Shown here: positions 15,413 to 28,600 of the stretch, in pieces
Position numbering within the stretch: position 1 is the first letter of the stretch
How the letters are laid out: the number at the start of each line of letters is the position of its first letter
NCBI RefSeq assembly: GCF_037975245.1
Contig: NC_092576.1
Coordinates: 6,126,001 to 6,175,000, forward strand
Direction of reading: 5' to 3'
From: Apostichopus japonicus
Lineage: Eukaryota > Echinodermata > Holothuroidea > Aspidochirotida > Stichopodidae
Length of the DNA: 49,000 nucleotides
The notes under the pieces: model-generated
Databases searched by the model: none
What the model was told of the DNA's origin: nothing
The model's input: the letters and a program-made list of their open reading frames with translations, nothing else
Made by a program: the position numbers and the translations under genes

Positions 15413-17940
15413 ATCATCATATAGCTTGAGCAAACAACTATTTGTGAGGAACGCCATTTGAATAACGACCGTATTGTTTTACTTTTGTGAGTGTTATTTC
15501 ACTCCTTTTGCCATTCTGGGGGTTGTCATGCCCTCACCGCCCCCCCCCCTTTTCCGATTTATGACGTCATATCAAAAGTCAACATCCCATCTGCCTGGTC
15601 TACAAATTGGTAACATTTTTGTACTGCGCCCCGTTTGTCCCACATCCGGGATCACGCCAGTTTGGGTTCGGGTTTCGGTTTTAAGTTAGTTAATTATTTA
15701 TATAAGGGAATGGCATACACTTTGAGAGTTCAAAGCAAAGTGCCTGTCCTGTTGAAGTTATGTAGCGTATGTATTGGACAATACCTAACTCTCCATTCTG
15801 TATTACAATATTTTACCAGCGATGTGTTTGTCTCTTTATGTAATCGGTGACGGTAAATGAAAATGCTTCTAAAGGAGCTGAGAATAAGGTTCTTCTTCAA
15901 AGCGTGCAAAGTTGTTTATACCTCGTATAGCGATATATGGAAGCTGAATAAAACCCGGCATGCTGCTTTAATGCTTCAGATCTTGTATGTGTGTACAACT
16001 TCGAATATTGCGACCTTATTAAAACATTAAACTTAATTGTTAGCCTGTATCCCAGAAGAAATGGATTTCGAAGAATACGAAATGCTCCGCCGACCCACCT
16101 ACCGCCACCCCCCCCCCCTCCCCCCCCCCCTCCTCCTCCGGCTATAACCCTCAGAGACAAGAACATGTCTTATACGGATATTATTTGCAAGGGTGAGGAA
16201 ATTGGTTGTTCTTTAAGCAGAGTCAACCATACATGAATAATGCTTACCTTAAAGAAGCTTTCAATATGTTCGAGTTTGAAACTGACAACGATTTACACGT
16301 TCCTTTGTGACACTTTAAGTTGAATAAATACAAAGGTGAAGATTAGCTTATCATGCGGGGGTTTTTTCACCTCTTTCATTTTATATTTATTGAACTTTTA
16401 GTTCATAAGCTTTGCACAAACAAACGGAAAATGCATAGTTTCTCAAAATAATAAAGCTATACAAACATAAATTCGAAAACTCAGAAATCATAACAACATA
16501 AAATATTGTTTTTAATCTATGTATCTGGACACGGTACATACACATGCAGGTCTTTCATTACATAGTAAGCTAAATCTAGCCTATTTTACAATCTGGCGTA
16601 AAACGTGTAGAATAAATGTATAGCTTTCTTTCTATCCATATGGATTATTTGATTAGTAGTAATGGTCAGACTTATAACCAGCAAATGAATCTATTAACAG
16701 CTGAATGGCTGATGATGGGTAGAGATATTAAGATGTTATTGTATATTCTTCGTTAATAATGTATGTTTTATGTTAGTATGAATCTGTTCGAAAGAGAAAG
16801 GATGGTAACACGTTTAATGATAAACACTCGACCAGTTGATACAAAGTATTAAAGGGTGTGAAGACTCGCGCAAAAAGAAACGTCTAATGCCGGTAAACTG
16901 ACCTAGCTTCGAATGAGGTTTAACAGAAGTGTTAGACACCATCATCAATCCCAGAAAATACACACACGCAGCTTGCCACCATCGGTAATTAGACACTAGT
17001 GTACAGTCAGTACATACAACTGCGGTCAATACCCACAGTATAGTATACAAACAATACAACGATGGACATATCAAGTCCAGCTAAAGATAAATAGGTATCA
17101 CGTTTCATTACTGTACTGTCTGCATTTTGTAGCGACACGAACAAAACGTCAACGGAAAGTTTACTTTTTTTCAGATGGCCTCACGCGATTTGGGGCGAGT
17201 CTTCCATGGTTTACAAAGACTTTCTGCATTTTCTGCATCTTTAGCACAAAACAACATACTCGTAGCATTTTGTATCGCGAAGATGTGTGTTTGTTTTTTA
17301 GATTTTGTGATATTTTGTAAATGTATCTGGCAACAGCAAAATAAATGATGTTATTCACGGCACTTCAAGTGAAAATGTCTTTACTTTTCTTTTTTTCCCC
17401 TCTGTAATATTTCTATCATATACCCACATTATTTTATACCAAAAAAAAAACAAGTATTACACTGAAATTTCTTAAAAGACAGAGAACGTTGGAAGCACAT
17501 TAAATATTTGAGATGAATCAGGATCAAGTATAGCTTAAATCGACCAGACGACTATAGTAGCCTTAGTAACACTTTAAAAGAACGTGTTTGCCTAGTTAAC
17601 ATCCCAGACCTCCTACTGTAATCCAACTTCCTGGAGTATATTTGAAGGTTTAGCCAGACAAAACAGCTAACGTTCCATCAAACATATCTCGAGTTAGAGA
17701 CAAGATATTGAGATGGTGTGTTGAACTAACAGTTGTTAATATCGTTCTATTTAACATAGGCTTTAATATAACAGTACGTGCTATCCGGACTTAAATTTGC
17801 AAGAGTCAAAAATGAATTTTTGTTGTTGACTGTTATAGAAGCGTATAGATCAAATTTGTACATGAAAACAGTGAAATTTAATCAGGGAGAAAGAAAAGAA
17901 TTTTATGCACATGCGACTCATTAATCCATTAAGATTGAAA
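15413..17940. other. No gene seen
   Basis: AT-rich DNA with a C/T tract at 16105-16140 and short frames without resemblance to known families. Confidence 0.5.
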
Positions 17941-18020
17941 TCGTAATGAGTTGTAAGATCCAGAACAGTGAAAAAACTTCCAGCCTCCACCAGGATTCGA
18001 ACTCGGGCCTCCAGCTTTAT
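17941..18020 (-). mobile_element. SINE fragment (copy 3, inverted)
   Basis: Plus-strand CCAGAACAGTGAAAAAACTT, CCAGCCTCCACCAGGATTCG, AACTCGGGCC is the reverse complement of the B box and tail of copy 1. It is again followed by (TA)n, at 18027-18122. Confidence 0.72.
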
Positions 18021-18026
18021 ATGCGA

Positions 18027-18036
18027 TGTATATATG

Positions 18037-18076
<40 letters not shown>

Positions 18077-18122
18077 TATGTACATATATTATACATATGT
18101 ATATATATATATATATATATAG
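18027..18122. repeat. (TA)n with TATATATG interruptions
   Basis: Dinucleotide tract abutting SINE copy 3, just downstream of the ZIP poly(A) candidates. Confidence 0.9.
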
Positions 18123-18154
18123 ATATATATCCAATTTAACCTATCACTGTTCAT

Positions 18155-18180
18155 TTTATTAATAAAACGTGGCGTTTATT
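18155..18180 (-). other. Candidate poly(A) signals of the ZIP gene
   Basis: Read on the minus strand, AATAAA occurs at 18180-18175 and again within 18160-18155, about 100-125 nt after the ZIP stop codon. Canonical hexamers at a sensible distance; the cleavage site is not determined. Confidence 0.6.
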
Positions 18181-18279
18181 TTGTTTGCTTTAAAGACTAA
18201 TCAGAAATTCACTAAATAACTAAATGAACACAAATGGACGGATCTACTTTCAGCTGCAAGAAATAATTCATCCGCCTTG

Positions 18280-18417
18280 TTACAGTTTTACCAAAATAGC
18301 ATCTTCGTACAGAGCGATAACAACGATGATGGCCATTCCGCAGAGAAAACCAATATTTATGAGACAAAACATGAGTTTGGGATTATCGCTATCTCTGAAA
18401 CGAAGCAGCTGAGGAAG
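18280..18417 (-). CDS. ZIP exon 14: TM8 and stop
   Basis: 138 nt including TAA at 18282-18280. Reads [17 protein letters not shown], then a last helix and [10 protein letters not shown], matching the LP...LMF...LYED ends of LIV-1 ZIPs. The acceptor ctgttacag is good. Confidence 0.95.
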   Translation of the reverse strand, partial: LPQLLRFRDSDNPKLMFCLINIGFLCGMAIIVVIALYEDAILVKL

Positions 18418-19599
18418 CTGTAACAGAAAAGAGAGAAAAAATGGTTCATATTGAGTCAAAAGTATTATATAGCTCATTTGCATTGAAGAAAAAAAAAGTT
18501 CTAGTATTCAACTGGCGGCATCAGTATCAAAGTAAACGACTTTTCTTTAAATGTAAGTGGTCTTTTGTTATTCGTTACCCCACATCTCCCCTCTCTCTGC
18601 CCCACCCACCCATTTGTAATCCTATCCGCCTTTTTGGTAAAAAATTAAAATGTTGCAAAATGTCGACCAAACATTGTTGTAAGCCTGTGAAGTTATAATG
18701 ATGTTTGTAACGCACGTACCATATCAGCGAGAGCAATATAGAGGAATGTACCGGCAGTTACAGCGAAGATCCACTGCCTTGCCTCGAGGGTAACACCAAC
18801 GATGAATCCAACCACCAAGCCAGCGACGCAGGTCAAAGCAGACACAAAGTTTAGGACTAGCGCCCACTTTAAACTGATCCCACTCTTAAGTAAAATGGCG
18901 ATGTCACCTTCAGGGGGAGAAATTTATACATATTCATCACAAAAGTTAGGCTACCATAGAAACATAGTTAGGAATTTGTAATAAACACGGTATTTTCAGG
19001 TTATACTACAAGAGCACTTGTTTGGGAAAATACGATCGAGATTATTGTGAAAGTCCTGTTTCTGTCAGTTCAGTATTTCTTTATCTTACCCTTTTCTCGC
19101 ATAGCTTATCATCTGGTTGATCGCCTCAATATTTGTGTCTGGTTGCTATGGCCTTAGTCAGAATGATACGGCAAAATGCAACCTTAAAAGTCAGTCTCTC
19201 TCAAAATGAGAGAATTCAATTGAACAGAAAATGTAGCCTTACCTAACTCATGTGGAAGCTCATGGCAAAATACAGCAAGACTAGTTGACAGACCTGGTCC
19301 AATTCCAGCCAAAAAAGCTGCCCCGATAGCCAAGCCATCACCGAAGTTATGCAAGCCATCGCCTATTATGACCATAACCGGCAACGGTCCTTTCGCTGTG
19401 AAAATGCAAATATATCAACAAATTAGGACAACATGCCTGACAGTTACCTATATGGAACGCCAAAAGGGTCCAAAATTGAAAATGAAATATTCTGTGTATA
19501 TATTAGTTTGTCAGTCACATACTTACGACAGCTGCGTGACATTATAAATGGTGTTTATAAAGCGGCAAAATGAGTAAGAAACATGATTAATTTGACCCA

Positions 19600-19692
<93 letters not shown>

Positions 19693-22600
19693 TTTGTTTT
19701 AACTATATACTTTGTTTTAATATATATATATATATACACTTTGTTTTAACTGCAAACGAACTGTCACTGACGTCATAAATGGGGACATTACCATGGGTGC
19801 AAACACACAAACACTTGTTGTCTGATCACATGATGTATTTTAAAAGCAATTTCTAATCCAGTGAAAGCCAAACAGGGCAAAATGAACTGTAGGCTATCTA
19901 CCTTTTATATACAGCTGTTGCATTTTCATCTTCGATTATCCCAATTAAGTTATATAAAGAGGAAGTTATAATTAAAACAAAGAGAAAGCTTACAAAAACA
20001 TATCCATCTTCTTTGGGCTTTGGCTTGTTCGATGTCTTTTGTTTCCTGTAAAGCAATTTGTAATCACGAATTGAACACATCAATTTGCTTCAAGATAAGG
20101 GAAAATAAATTCACAAAAACAGAGCACCTTCTTCTTCACTCCACCAGACACTTATTTTTCTGCCGCGCCTGTCTTCTTTGAAACGAGGAACATCACATTA
20201 TGCAAATGATATATGGGGGCTTGTAATTAAGGGGTGACCTTATTAAGACCTTAACTAAATTTGATGAGCGCAACACTCCACATCATAGTTTGCACATATG
20301 TAACGAGTTTTCGAGATTTATCAAAAATTTCCAATATCTTGGAAACGAAAGAAAGCCTCGAAAAACTTCCACATATATTGAATACGATTATCACACACAC
20401 GACAAATGTACTGAATATGGGTATAGGTGTCCTAAGTACTTAAATAATTAACCATGTTATTCAACTACAACCTACACTGATCAAAGATATATGTCTCCAC
20501 ATTATCAAACGATTGTCACGTATCTGTGGATGTTTGTGAATCAAAATCAAAACTGTCCACGTAATGACGTAATGGTTAGATAACATCCTTACCTCGAACA
20601 CGTGACGCTTTTCCCCTGCCACAAATTGAGGTGTCGACGGTCTTTCTTCAGCCATAATTTGATCATCCGATAATCCGGAATCGTACGCCCCATTCTGAGG
20701 GGGAAGGGGGAGACCGTAGATGAAAAAAATGGATTAGTTGGTTGTTTACATATTGAATCCTTGTCTACTCTTAATCTCCCCTTTACTTTTCGGCAACTCT
20801 CAACAATGAGATATACCATACGGTGTTACCACCCTTGGAAACTGCTTACTGGTACAGCAATGCTTTTTGTTCTGTACCCTATATCGCCCCAGCGCGTTTT
20901 CCATCTTTCTTGAATTTTGCCGCTTCTGATCCTGTCCTCCCCCCCTCCCTCCCCCCCCCCCGAAATCTCAAGAGTGACGAGGGGAGGGTAAGAAGTCTAC
21001 ATCACGGGCGCCGGAGTCAATTAGGGGGACCGGGGTTATGAAAGATAAATAATCATTTATTCCTTTTTTCATAATATACTAAACGGAAACAAATGAATAC
21101 CCCGACCGTTGATATATTTTTTCCTGGGTCCAACCTGGTCATTGCTCATTCCCCCCAACCCCCCCCCCCCCACATCCCTCCATCTCCTCCATACCCGGAT
21201 TAACATCTTCGAAGGTCCTAAGATACAGTTCCCTCATGACGTTATGAAAAGACAAAGCTGCAGTAAGATCTCTCCTGGAAGTATTTACAGAAGTCTCCAG
21301 CGATCTTGGGGACTCTGCTTATTGGATTATCTGTCACTAAATTCTTCCTTCTTCTTTGCATATCAATCTCTCAGATATTCTTCTGTACATATTCAAGTTA
21401 AAGCTCGAAATTAATTTTAAGCTCAAATTTAATGTTAAATGTAACTTTAAAGCTCAAATTTAATGTAAATTCAATTTAAAAGCTCAATTTAAATGAAAAA
21501 TTCAATTTTAAAGCTCCGCTACATCACTAAGAAAGTTGGTAAAGCATCGAAAACATAAACATGTAGTGTTCAGAGATATACTAACCTGCTTGGTGACGTC
21601 ATCGGTTGGTGGATGACCGTTTCGTCGAACATCTGGATTGTCATTATTTTGACTGCTAGGGGATTTGGGGGATCCCATTTTCTGCGAAAAGGTTAACCAA
21701 AATGTTAGCTCTTTTGCATTTTCTAAAAAGTTGTATGAAAATGTCTTTGTTTGAAAATGTTTGGAATGTCTTATTGGTAGCACAACTATGCGAACTACAA
21801 TCGAAATTGGGAGATACAAAAGTGTGACGTCACGAGAATAAAGTCGATTAGAGGGCGCTAGAAGAAAATAGTATAAACAGACAAAATTATGAGCCTGAAT
21901 TTTCTTTTTAAACTATTAATGCTGATGAATTAGTTAATTTGATGGAAGAGGTAGGAGAACATAGACTAAGGAGGAAGAGCTTTGTTTCCAGAAAACTCAT
22001 CTTTCCCAGTAACCGTCAAATATCTTCCCATCCCCTCCACATAGAGTATCCTCAAAGAGACGTTACTTCAATGTAAGACGCGATTTCAAACGTCATTTAA
22101 AGTATGCGACAAAACTAGCCTTGAACTATACCTTCATTAAGTAGCTTGTTCAGTTTCATGGTTAGGATTAAGTAACCGTAAGTTACCTTCTAACCGTCAC
22201 TAACCGTTGTACCCCGAATAACCGTAGTAAAATGTTGGCAATATTGACACTGCTTACCCAAACATGGGGCAACATGTGACTTTATTGTAATCGGGAAGCA
22301 ACATGTTTATGAATCTATCAAAGATTTTATGTTCAGACTTAACTTAATTAAAGCTGAAGGCTTCTGTTTTGTAATAAATGTTCAATGTTGATGTTATGAA
22401 TAGGAAGATAAGTTCACACATCAAGCTCTTAATTAAACGAATATCTTGTAATACAATTATAGTGTTATAAGTAACACACTATTGATTTTGTGTTAAAGTG
22501 TCCATATATGGATGAGGACGTAACATTTGCAAACGCAATCAGGTGCTTTATTGCAAACCTAACTTTTTTTACGAAATCATTTTAATTGTTACCTCTAAGT

Positions 22601-25600
22601 CTTGATCTTGTTGATCACATTTGCCGCTTCGATCTACCCCGTGAGAATGGGTGTGTCCCTGAGGAGTAAAGTATATACAAACTTCACAGTGCAATAACGA
22701 GGGCAGTATTCACAAGTAAGATAAAATGTCGTACTTCGTTAACGGTATTCCATGATACTTACATACCCCCTCCCCACTCCTCCCCACCCCACCTTCTCAC
22801 TGTTGTCACGAAACTTTGTCTGTGGCCGTATGTTATCCCAGTCAGTAATAACAGTTATACCGGAACAGTAAATATGGGGGCGCTATATATATATAAACGT
22901 GTATGAAATCCCTTTGTATATAAAGGTACGGTTGCTGTAATAGTAAACATACGACACATATACGCGTGTAGTACAACGTGGCTATACACTGAAAACTTAA
23001 ATTGGTTCACCGACTAACATAACGTTAGTCCATCTGGTGCCTCTCCCGACTAACATAGCCTTAGTCAGTTGCTATACCGACTAATTTATTCCTTAGTCAG
23101 TTGGATTTCTTCGTCGGTCATCTTAGTCCGTCAGCTTAGTCGATCAACAATTTCTTAGTCGGTAAATGTATATTAGTCAGTTACATTAGTTGGTGACATT
23201 AGTCGGTCTTTACCGACTAATTTATATGAGCCACCGACTAGTTTATAGCAGGTTTTACATTAGTCAGGATGGTGCCTCTCCCGACTAAGCTTTCTTAGTC
23301 GGTATCGACTGACTAGTTGCACTGACTAGAATCACTGAAAGAATTAAACCCGACTAGTTTCACTGACTAGCATCACTGAAAGAAAAGAGAGCAGAAGAAA
23401 CACAAATAATGTGTACGTTGGCAGTATTTATTTCTGATAAAACTTCTGATGTCTACAAAGGCTGACTTTCGACAGATAGAGAAGAAATCACTGTAAACAA
23501 AAATCTGAAAATATGATTTTATTCCAACAAAGTTAAGACAAGTTAATGGATCAAACATGAATCGCAAAAGTATAGCACTGCACAATAATGCAAAGTTGAA
23601 TCTTGGGCAAGGGTTCCTCATGACTTTCGTTTTAAAGTGGTACCCCAAATCGACACCAGTTAAGTCTTCACGAACAAAGAGTGTTTCTCTTAACTACAAA
23701 TGGCCTCCCACTTGTCTTCAGGAAGCCAAAATCTGCACCATTATTGACCTGTGAACAGAAAATATGATATACGTGTAAGCACAGATACAGATATAGCATA
23801 TGATAGCTCACATTATCATAAACATACATTTAAATTAAAATTTTATAACATATTGGGAGGTATACATTTCATTCTAGGTCCCTCAAATTATAAGCCAGGA
23901 ATAGCAGCTTTACCAAATAATTATTAGCTTTGCACAGCATAACACCAAGTTATTTTTCAAAGCGTAATAATTATGTTAATCATGTTAATAATGATCCCAA
24001 TAGACCGGGAGTCCAGAGGGTTTGGTTAGCTGGGAAGGTAACCAATTGCCTTGTACATCACAATGTTCACAGTGCATTCCTGTATATGAAACCAGACGAC
24101 TGGCAAACCGACTGTGGTGGGTGTGGCTGGGAGAGCAATTTTAAAGTCACCTGATAGCTAACCTAGATCAGCTTTCATGGTAACACATCAAAGTAAGTAC
24201 AATGTGTCAGGTATGGCCCCAAGAGCAACAAATGGCCATTGCCAGTAATTATTGGTGGTGGGGTACCCCTGCCAGTGATCTTTAATTGACCCCTCAAGGC
24301 TGACCTAGGTCAGCTCATGAGGTAACCACTTGAAACCTACTGGAAAATGTTGGTTAGGACTTCAGATACAACTGATGGGCATTGCCAGTAATTTTTATTG
24401 GTGGGGTACCCTTGCCATTAGACCCCCAAAATGCCCCCCCCCCTCATTGATCTAGGTCAGCTCATGATTTAACCAGTTGAAAACTACTGGAAAATGATTG
24501 GCAGGATTCTATATGTAAGGGATGGGCGGACTCTGGCAGTGGTGGCCCACCAATATAAAATACTGGAAATGCCCATCCTTACATATGAAGTGATACCTAT
24601 CATTTTCTTGTAGGTTTCAACTGGTCAAATCATGAGCTCACCTAGGTCAATGAGGGGATGGGCATATTGGGGGGTCTTCTGGCAGGGGTACCCCACCAAT
24701 AAAAATTACTGGCAATGCCCATCCCTTGTATCTGAAGTCCTAACCAACATTTTCCAGTAGGTTTCAAGTGGTTACCTCATGAGCTGACCTAGGTCAGCCG
24801 TGAGGGGTCAATTGTTGATCACTGGCAGGGGTACCCCACCACCAATAATTACTGGCAATGGCCATTTGGTGCTCTTGGGGCCATACCTGACACATTGTAC
24901 TTACTTTGATGTGTTACCATGAAAGCTGATCTAGGTTAGCTATCAGGTGACTTTAAAATTGCTCTCCCAGCCACATCCACCACAGTCGGTTTGCCAGTCG
25001 TCAGGTTTCATATACAGGAATGCATTGTGAACATTGTGATGTACCAGGCAATTGGTTACCTTCCCAGCTAACCAAACCCTCTGGACTCCCGCTCTACAGA
25101 TCAGTGAAACTTTGACCAAACTTATGAAGCTTGCACGTAAATGATATACTAGACTGTTTTTTTTTTAAACAGGTTATGAAAAGTATCTTTAATATCATTA
25201 AACAGTTGGGTACAATAGTTAAACTCACTCTTCCATCTTTTTTCTCTATGGTACTTGTTCCTTTGCTTTTTGGACTCTTGGATAAACTCCTTTGTTCTGC
25301 GAAGGGTACCAATATATCATCTTAAAACATGTCTTTAAGCCATATATAACACAGTTCTCCTCTTCTGTTGTTGTCTCCACACTGGTGTCGTACATCACAG
25401 GAAACCTCACCCTTGACTTAGATATTTGTCTTTTCAATTCCTGCTGGAAAGAAGAAACAGCAAAGTATTCATCATTTGAACAAAAAATTAAATAAAGTTG
25501 TCACCACAAAGTTATGTGAGATTTGCTTCCACTATAGTCTCAAAAAACAATCCCAAAGTTTGAAGCAGACTGTATAAAGCTGAAAATTTGAACGAGAGTG

Positions 25601-28600
25601 TCATCACCATTGCAACCAGAATCAAATGCCCAGAATACAGAGATAATAAAACATGGGCTAAATCTTTGTTTGTTTTTATGATCTTTAAAAATATAAAATT
25701 TTAGAAACAGAAGTGCCCTGAGCCAACTTATTTATAGGCCTAATCGTTTTTAGTTGTTATTTTGCTTGCTCACATAACAAGCCTGTTTAGACCTAGGCTA
25801 GAGAAGAAGCAGTACTTTGTTACACTAAGTTTGTCTTTCGGTCGTTTTGATTTAGTCTTACTAGTAGAACTAAAGTATATAATGGACCGGCGAAGACTAG
25901 AGAATACCCAGAGTTTTAGCAACTGCGTTAAACTGTATCATCTTCATCTAATCTATTATTTACGTCAATGAGTTTCATTCAATCTAGGATCAAAAAGAGA
26001 AAACTAATTAATCTTAACCTTTAAACTTGGCTACTAAACAGATATGCTTGAATTACAAATAAATGTCAAAAAAACATAATCTACGAATCGATGCATATAC
26101 ATATACATAAACAGAATAATTTGAATTCGCGCAAGTGAACCCTGCACTACAGTGGACAGAAAAAAAACGTGCAATTAGACCAAACTAAACATACTAAATT
26201 TTCCGTTACTTCTACATAAAATATCAATACAAATACAACAACTTACTCTTTTGGCAGTGTACTAAAAGCACATGTTATAATAACTTCAGACTATCAAGCT
26301 TTCCTGAGAAAAAAACGGTTAATACTTCTTACAGTAAACAAGTCGACCGTGAAGGAATGTCGCAATTGTTTCCTAGGCGTGACCGGAAATTAAATACTAA
26401 AAAATGATAAATGAAAAGGTTAAATAGAACTGAAGCGTGCATCCTGACTGCTCGCAACATATATTACCGTTGACTAGCCAACATAATTTGTTCAGCCTAC
26501 TGTGACTGTACGTTTGAAGGTCTAGCCTTGCTTATTCAATATCACAAAGCCTACCCATTTAGATTCACATGGGAAATTACAGGAAATCTTTACCAAATGA
26601 GTGTAGACTTCAAATAAACTATTGAGACTTATAGTTCCAGCATTTGTTTGGGAATAAATTAGAAGATTATGTGCCACTGTTCAATCTAGCCCAATACACA
26701 CATAACACATTGTTAATTTGTGTTTAGAATGCACACTTAAGTGTTGAGAATGCACTGCAGTACCCAGTAGAAGCCTATAGGCTACTCACTGTCATTGCAC
26801 TTGTGTATTGCGAAAGGCCAGCGTGACAACGGTAGCGTTACACTAACCATAATACAGTACTAGTGCCAGTGGCCTAACAATTAACTATAATTTTACCTTC
26901 AAGTTAAAGGAATAACAGGTAGGCCGATGATGGCAGTTATAATACCTCCATTCTTCTAAAGACCTTCTTGGGTGATTTACGGTTGAAAGTTGCTTAGAGT
27001 GATCGTATGAAACTATGCCAAGTCCAGCAAGCTGCCGTTGCCTCTCGGTTTCCAAATTGAAGTGAATCGAATTGGGTTAAAATACATTAGTCCGTCGACA
27101 CCGACTAAGCTACGCTTATGGCGTAAATCGGGTGTCCGTATCGTTCTTAGTCCATGGGTTAATATACCTTAGTCCGTCGCCACCGACTAAGTTGCGATTA
27201 TATTTTCCTTAGTCAGTGTAAACTGACTAAGAAGCAGCGATGAAACGAAGATTTTTGCAAGTCCGTGTGCATTGACTAACGTTACAGACTATTTTAACGT
27301 TAGTCCGTGGCAATATTGACTGGTTTATTTTTTCAGTGTACATTCTCATATTGTTCGTGGTATATTTTTTATTGAAATTAAAGCCTCTAATTGTGATAAA
27401 TAAATAATGAACTGTGCTCATTAATTTATGAATAAACCGAACATTCAAACCCACTGCAGTGATAAAAAAGTGCATTTCAAAAGAGTGCATTCCTTCTGAA
27501 GTAAGAATTATTTACATTAATATGACAACCTTTTCTGGTCTAAAATTCATATCGGATCTTAGACACATGGCGTCCTTGTGGCGTCCGAGAATCAACATGT
27601 ATATTAAAACAATCCAAAGTAAGGCTTGAAATCTTGAATGAACCCCGATTTATATTGTCTAACTGCAGGCGAAAAGTGAAAGAACTTACCGTAACGAAAC
27701 CAACCAGCATTTCGAACAGAAAAAAGACATAGACGGTACCCATGGCTACCGTACATTTCCAGACATAAACAAATTCGGTTGAGAATGGACCATGATCATG
27801 ATCATGATGATGATCATGTCCGCCGCTATGATCGTGAACATGAAGACCAAGAGCCTATAAAAAGAAAAGATTGCAAATGATGGTGAAATTATGATAAACG
27901 TCAAAGATATCTACAATCAAAGTGATGAGAGAAATTGGGATTCAGAGAACATTTCTTCATTGTTTTTAGAAAACCGCGACTGCATAAAGAGGGTATAGGT
28001 CACACATGTCAGCAACGGGAGAGAACACTTAAACTGATGGGGGGGTGGTCGGGAGGGTGGGGTATGATAGAAGGTTACCGATCAGTATTGGGACTCGGGC
28101 TGATGGATATTTATCTGTCATATTTTTTTCGTCTTGCTTATACAGAAAGAAGTGAGCGGTCTTGCACGATCGTGCAGCTTCAGCGATGCTGAAAGGTCAC
28201 GTGCCTGTCAGTTAAGAAAGCTTTAATCAAGTGTCTGTATGTAGTGTTAAGTTTGGTCACGTACCTGTCGTTTTAAGTTAGGCTTAATCAAGTACCTGTA
28301 TGTTTTGTGAAGTTTGGTCACGTGCCTGTCGGTAATATTAGGCTTAATCAAATACCTGTCCGTATGTAGTGTTAGGTTTGGTCACGTACCTGTCGGTTAT
28401 GTTAGGCTTAATCAAGTGTCAGTATGTAGTGTTAAGTTTGGTCACGTGCCCGTCGTTTTAAGTTAGGCTTAATCAAGTACCTGTTTGTAGTGTTAAGTTT
28501 GGTCACGTGCCTATCGGTAATGTTAGGCTTAATCAAATACCTGTCCGTGTGTAGTGTTAGGTTTGGTCACGTACCTATCGGTAAAGTAGCATTTGGTCAC

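Noticed and set aside
25094-25495. Overlapping frames inside the CACTA-like element as a transposase remnant
   Set aside because: No DDE or zinc-finger motif, no family resemblance, and short frames; kept only as possible eroded sequence.
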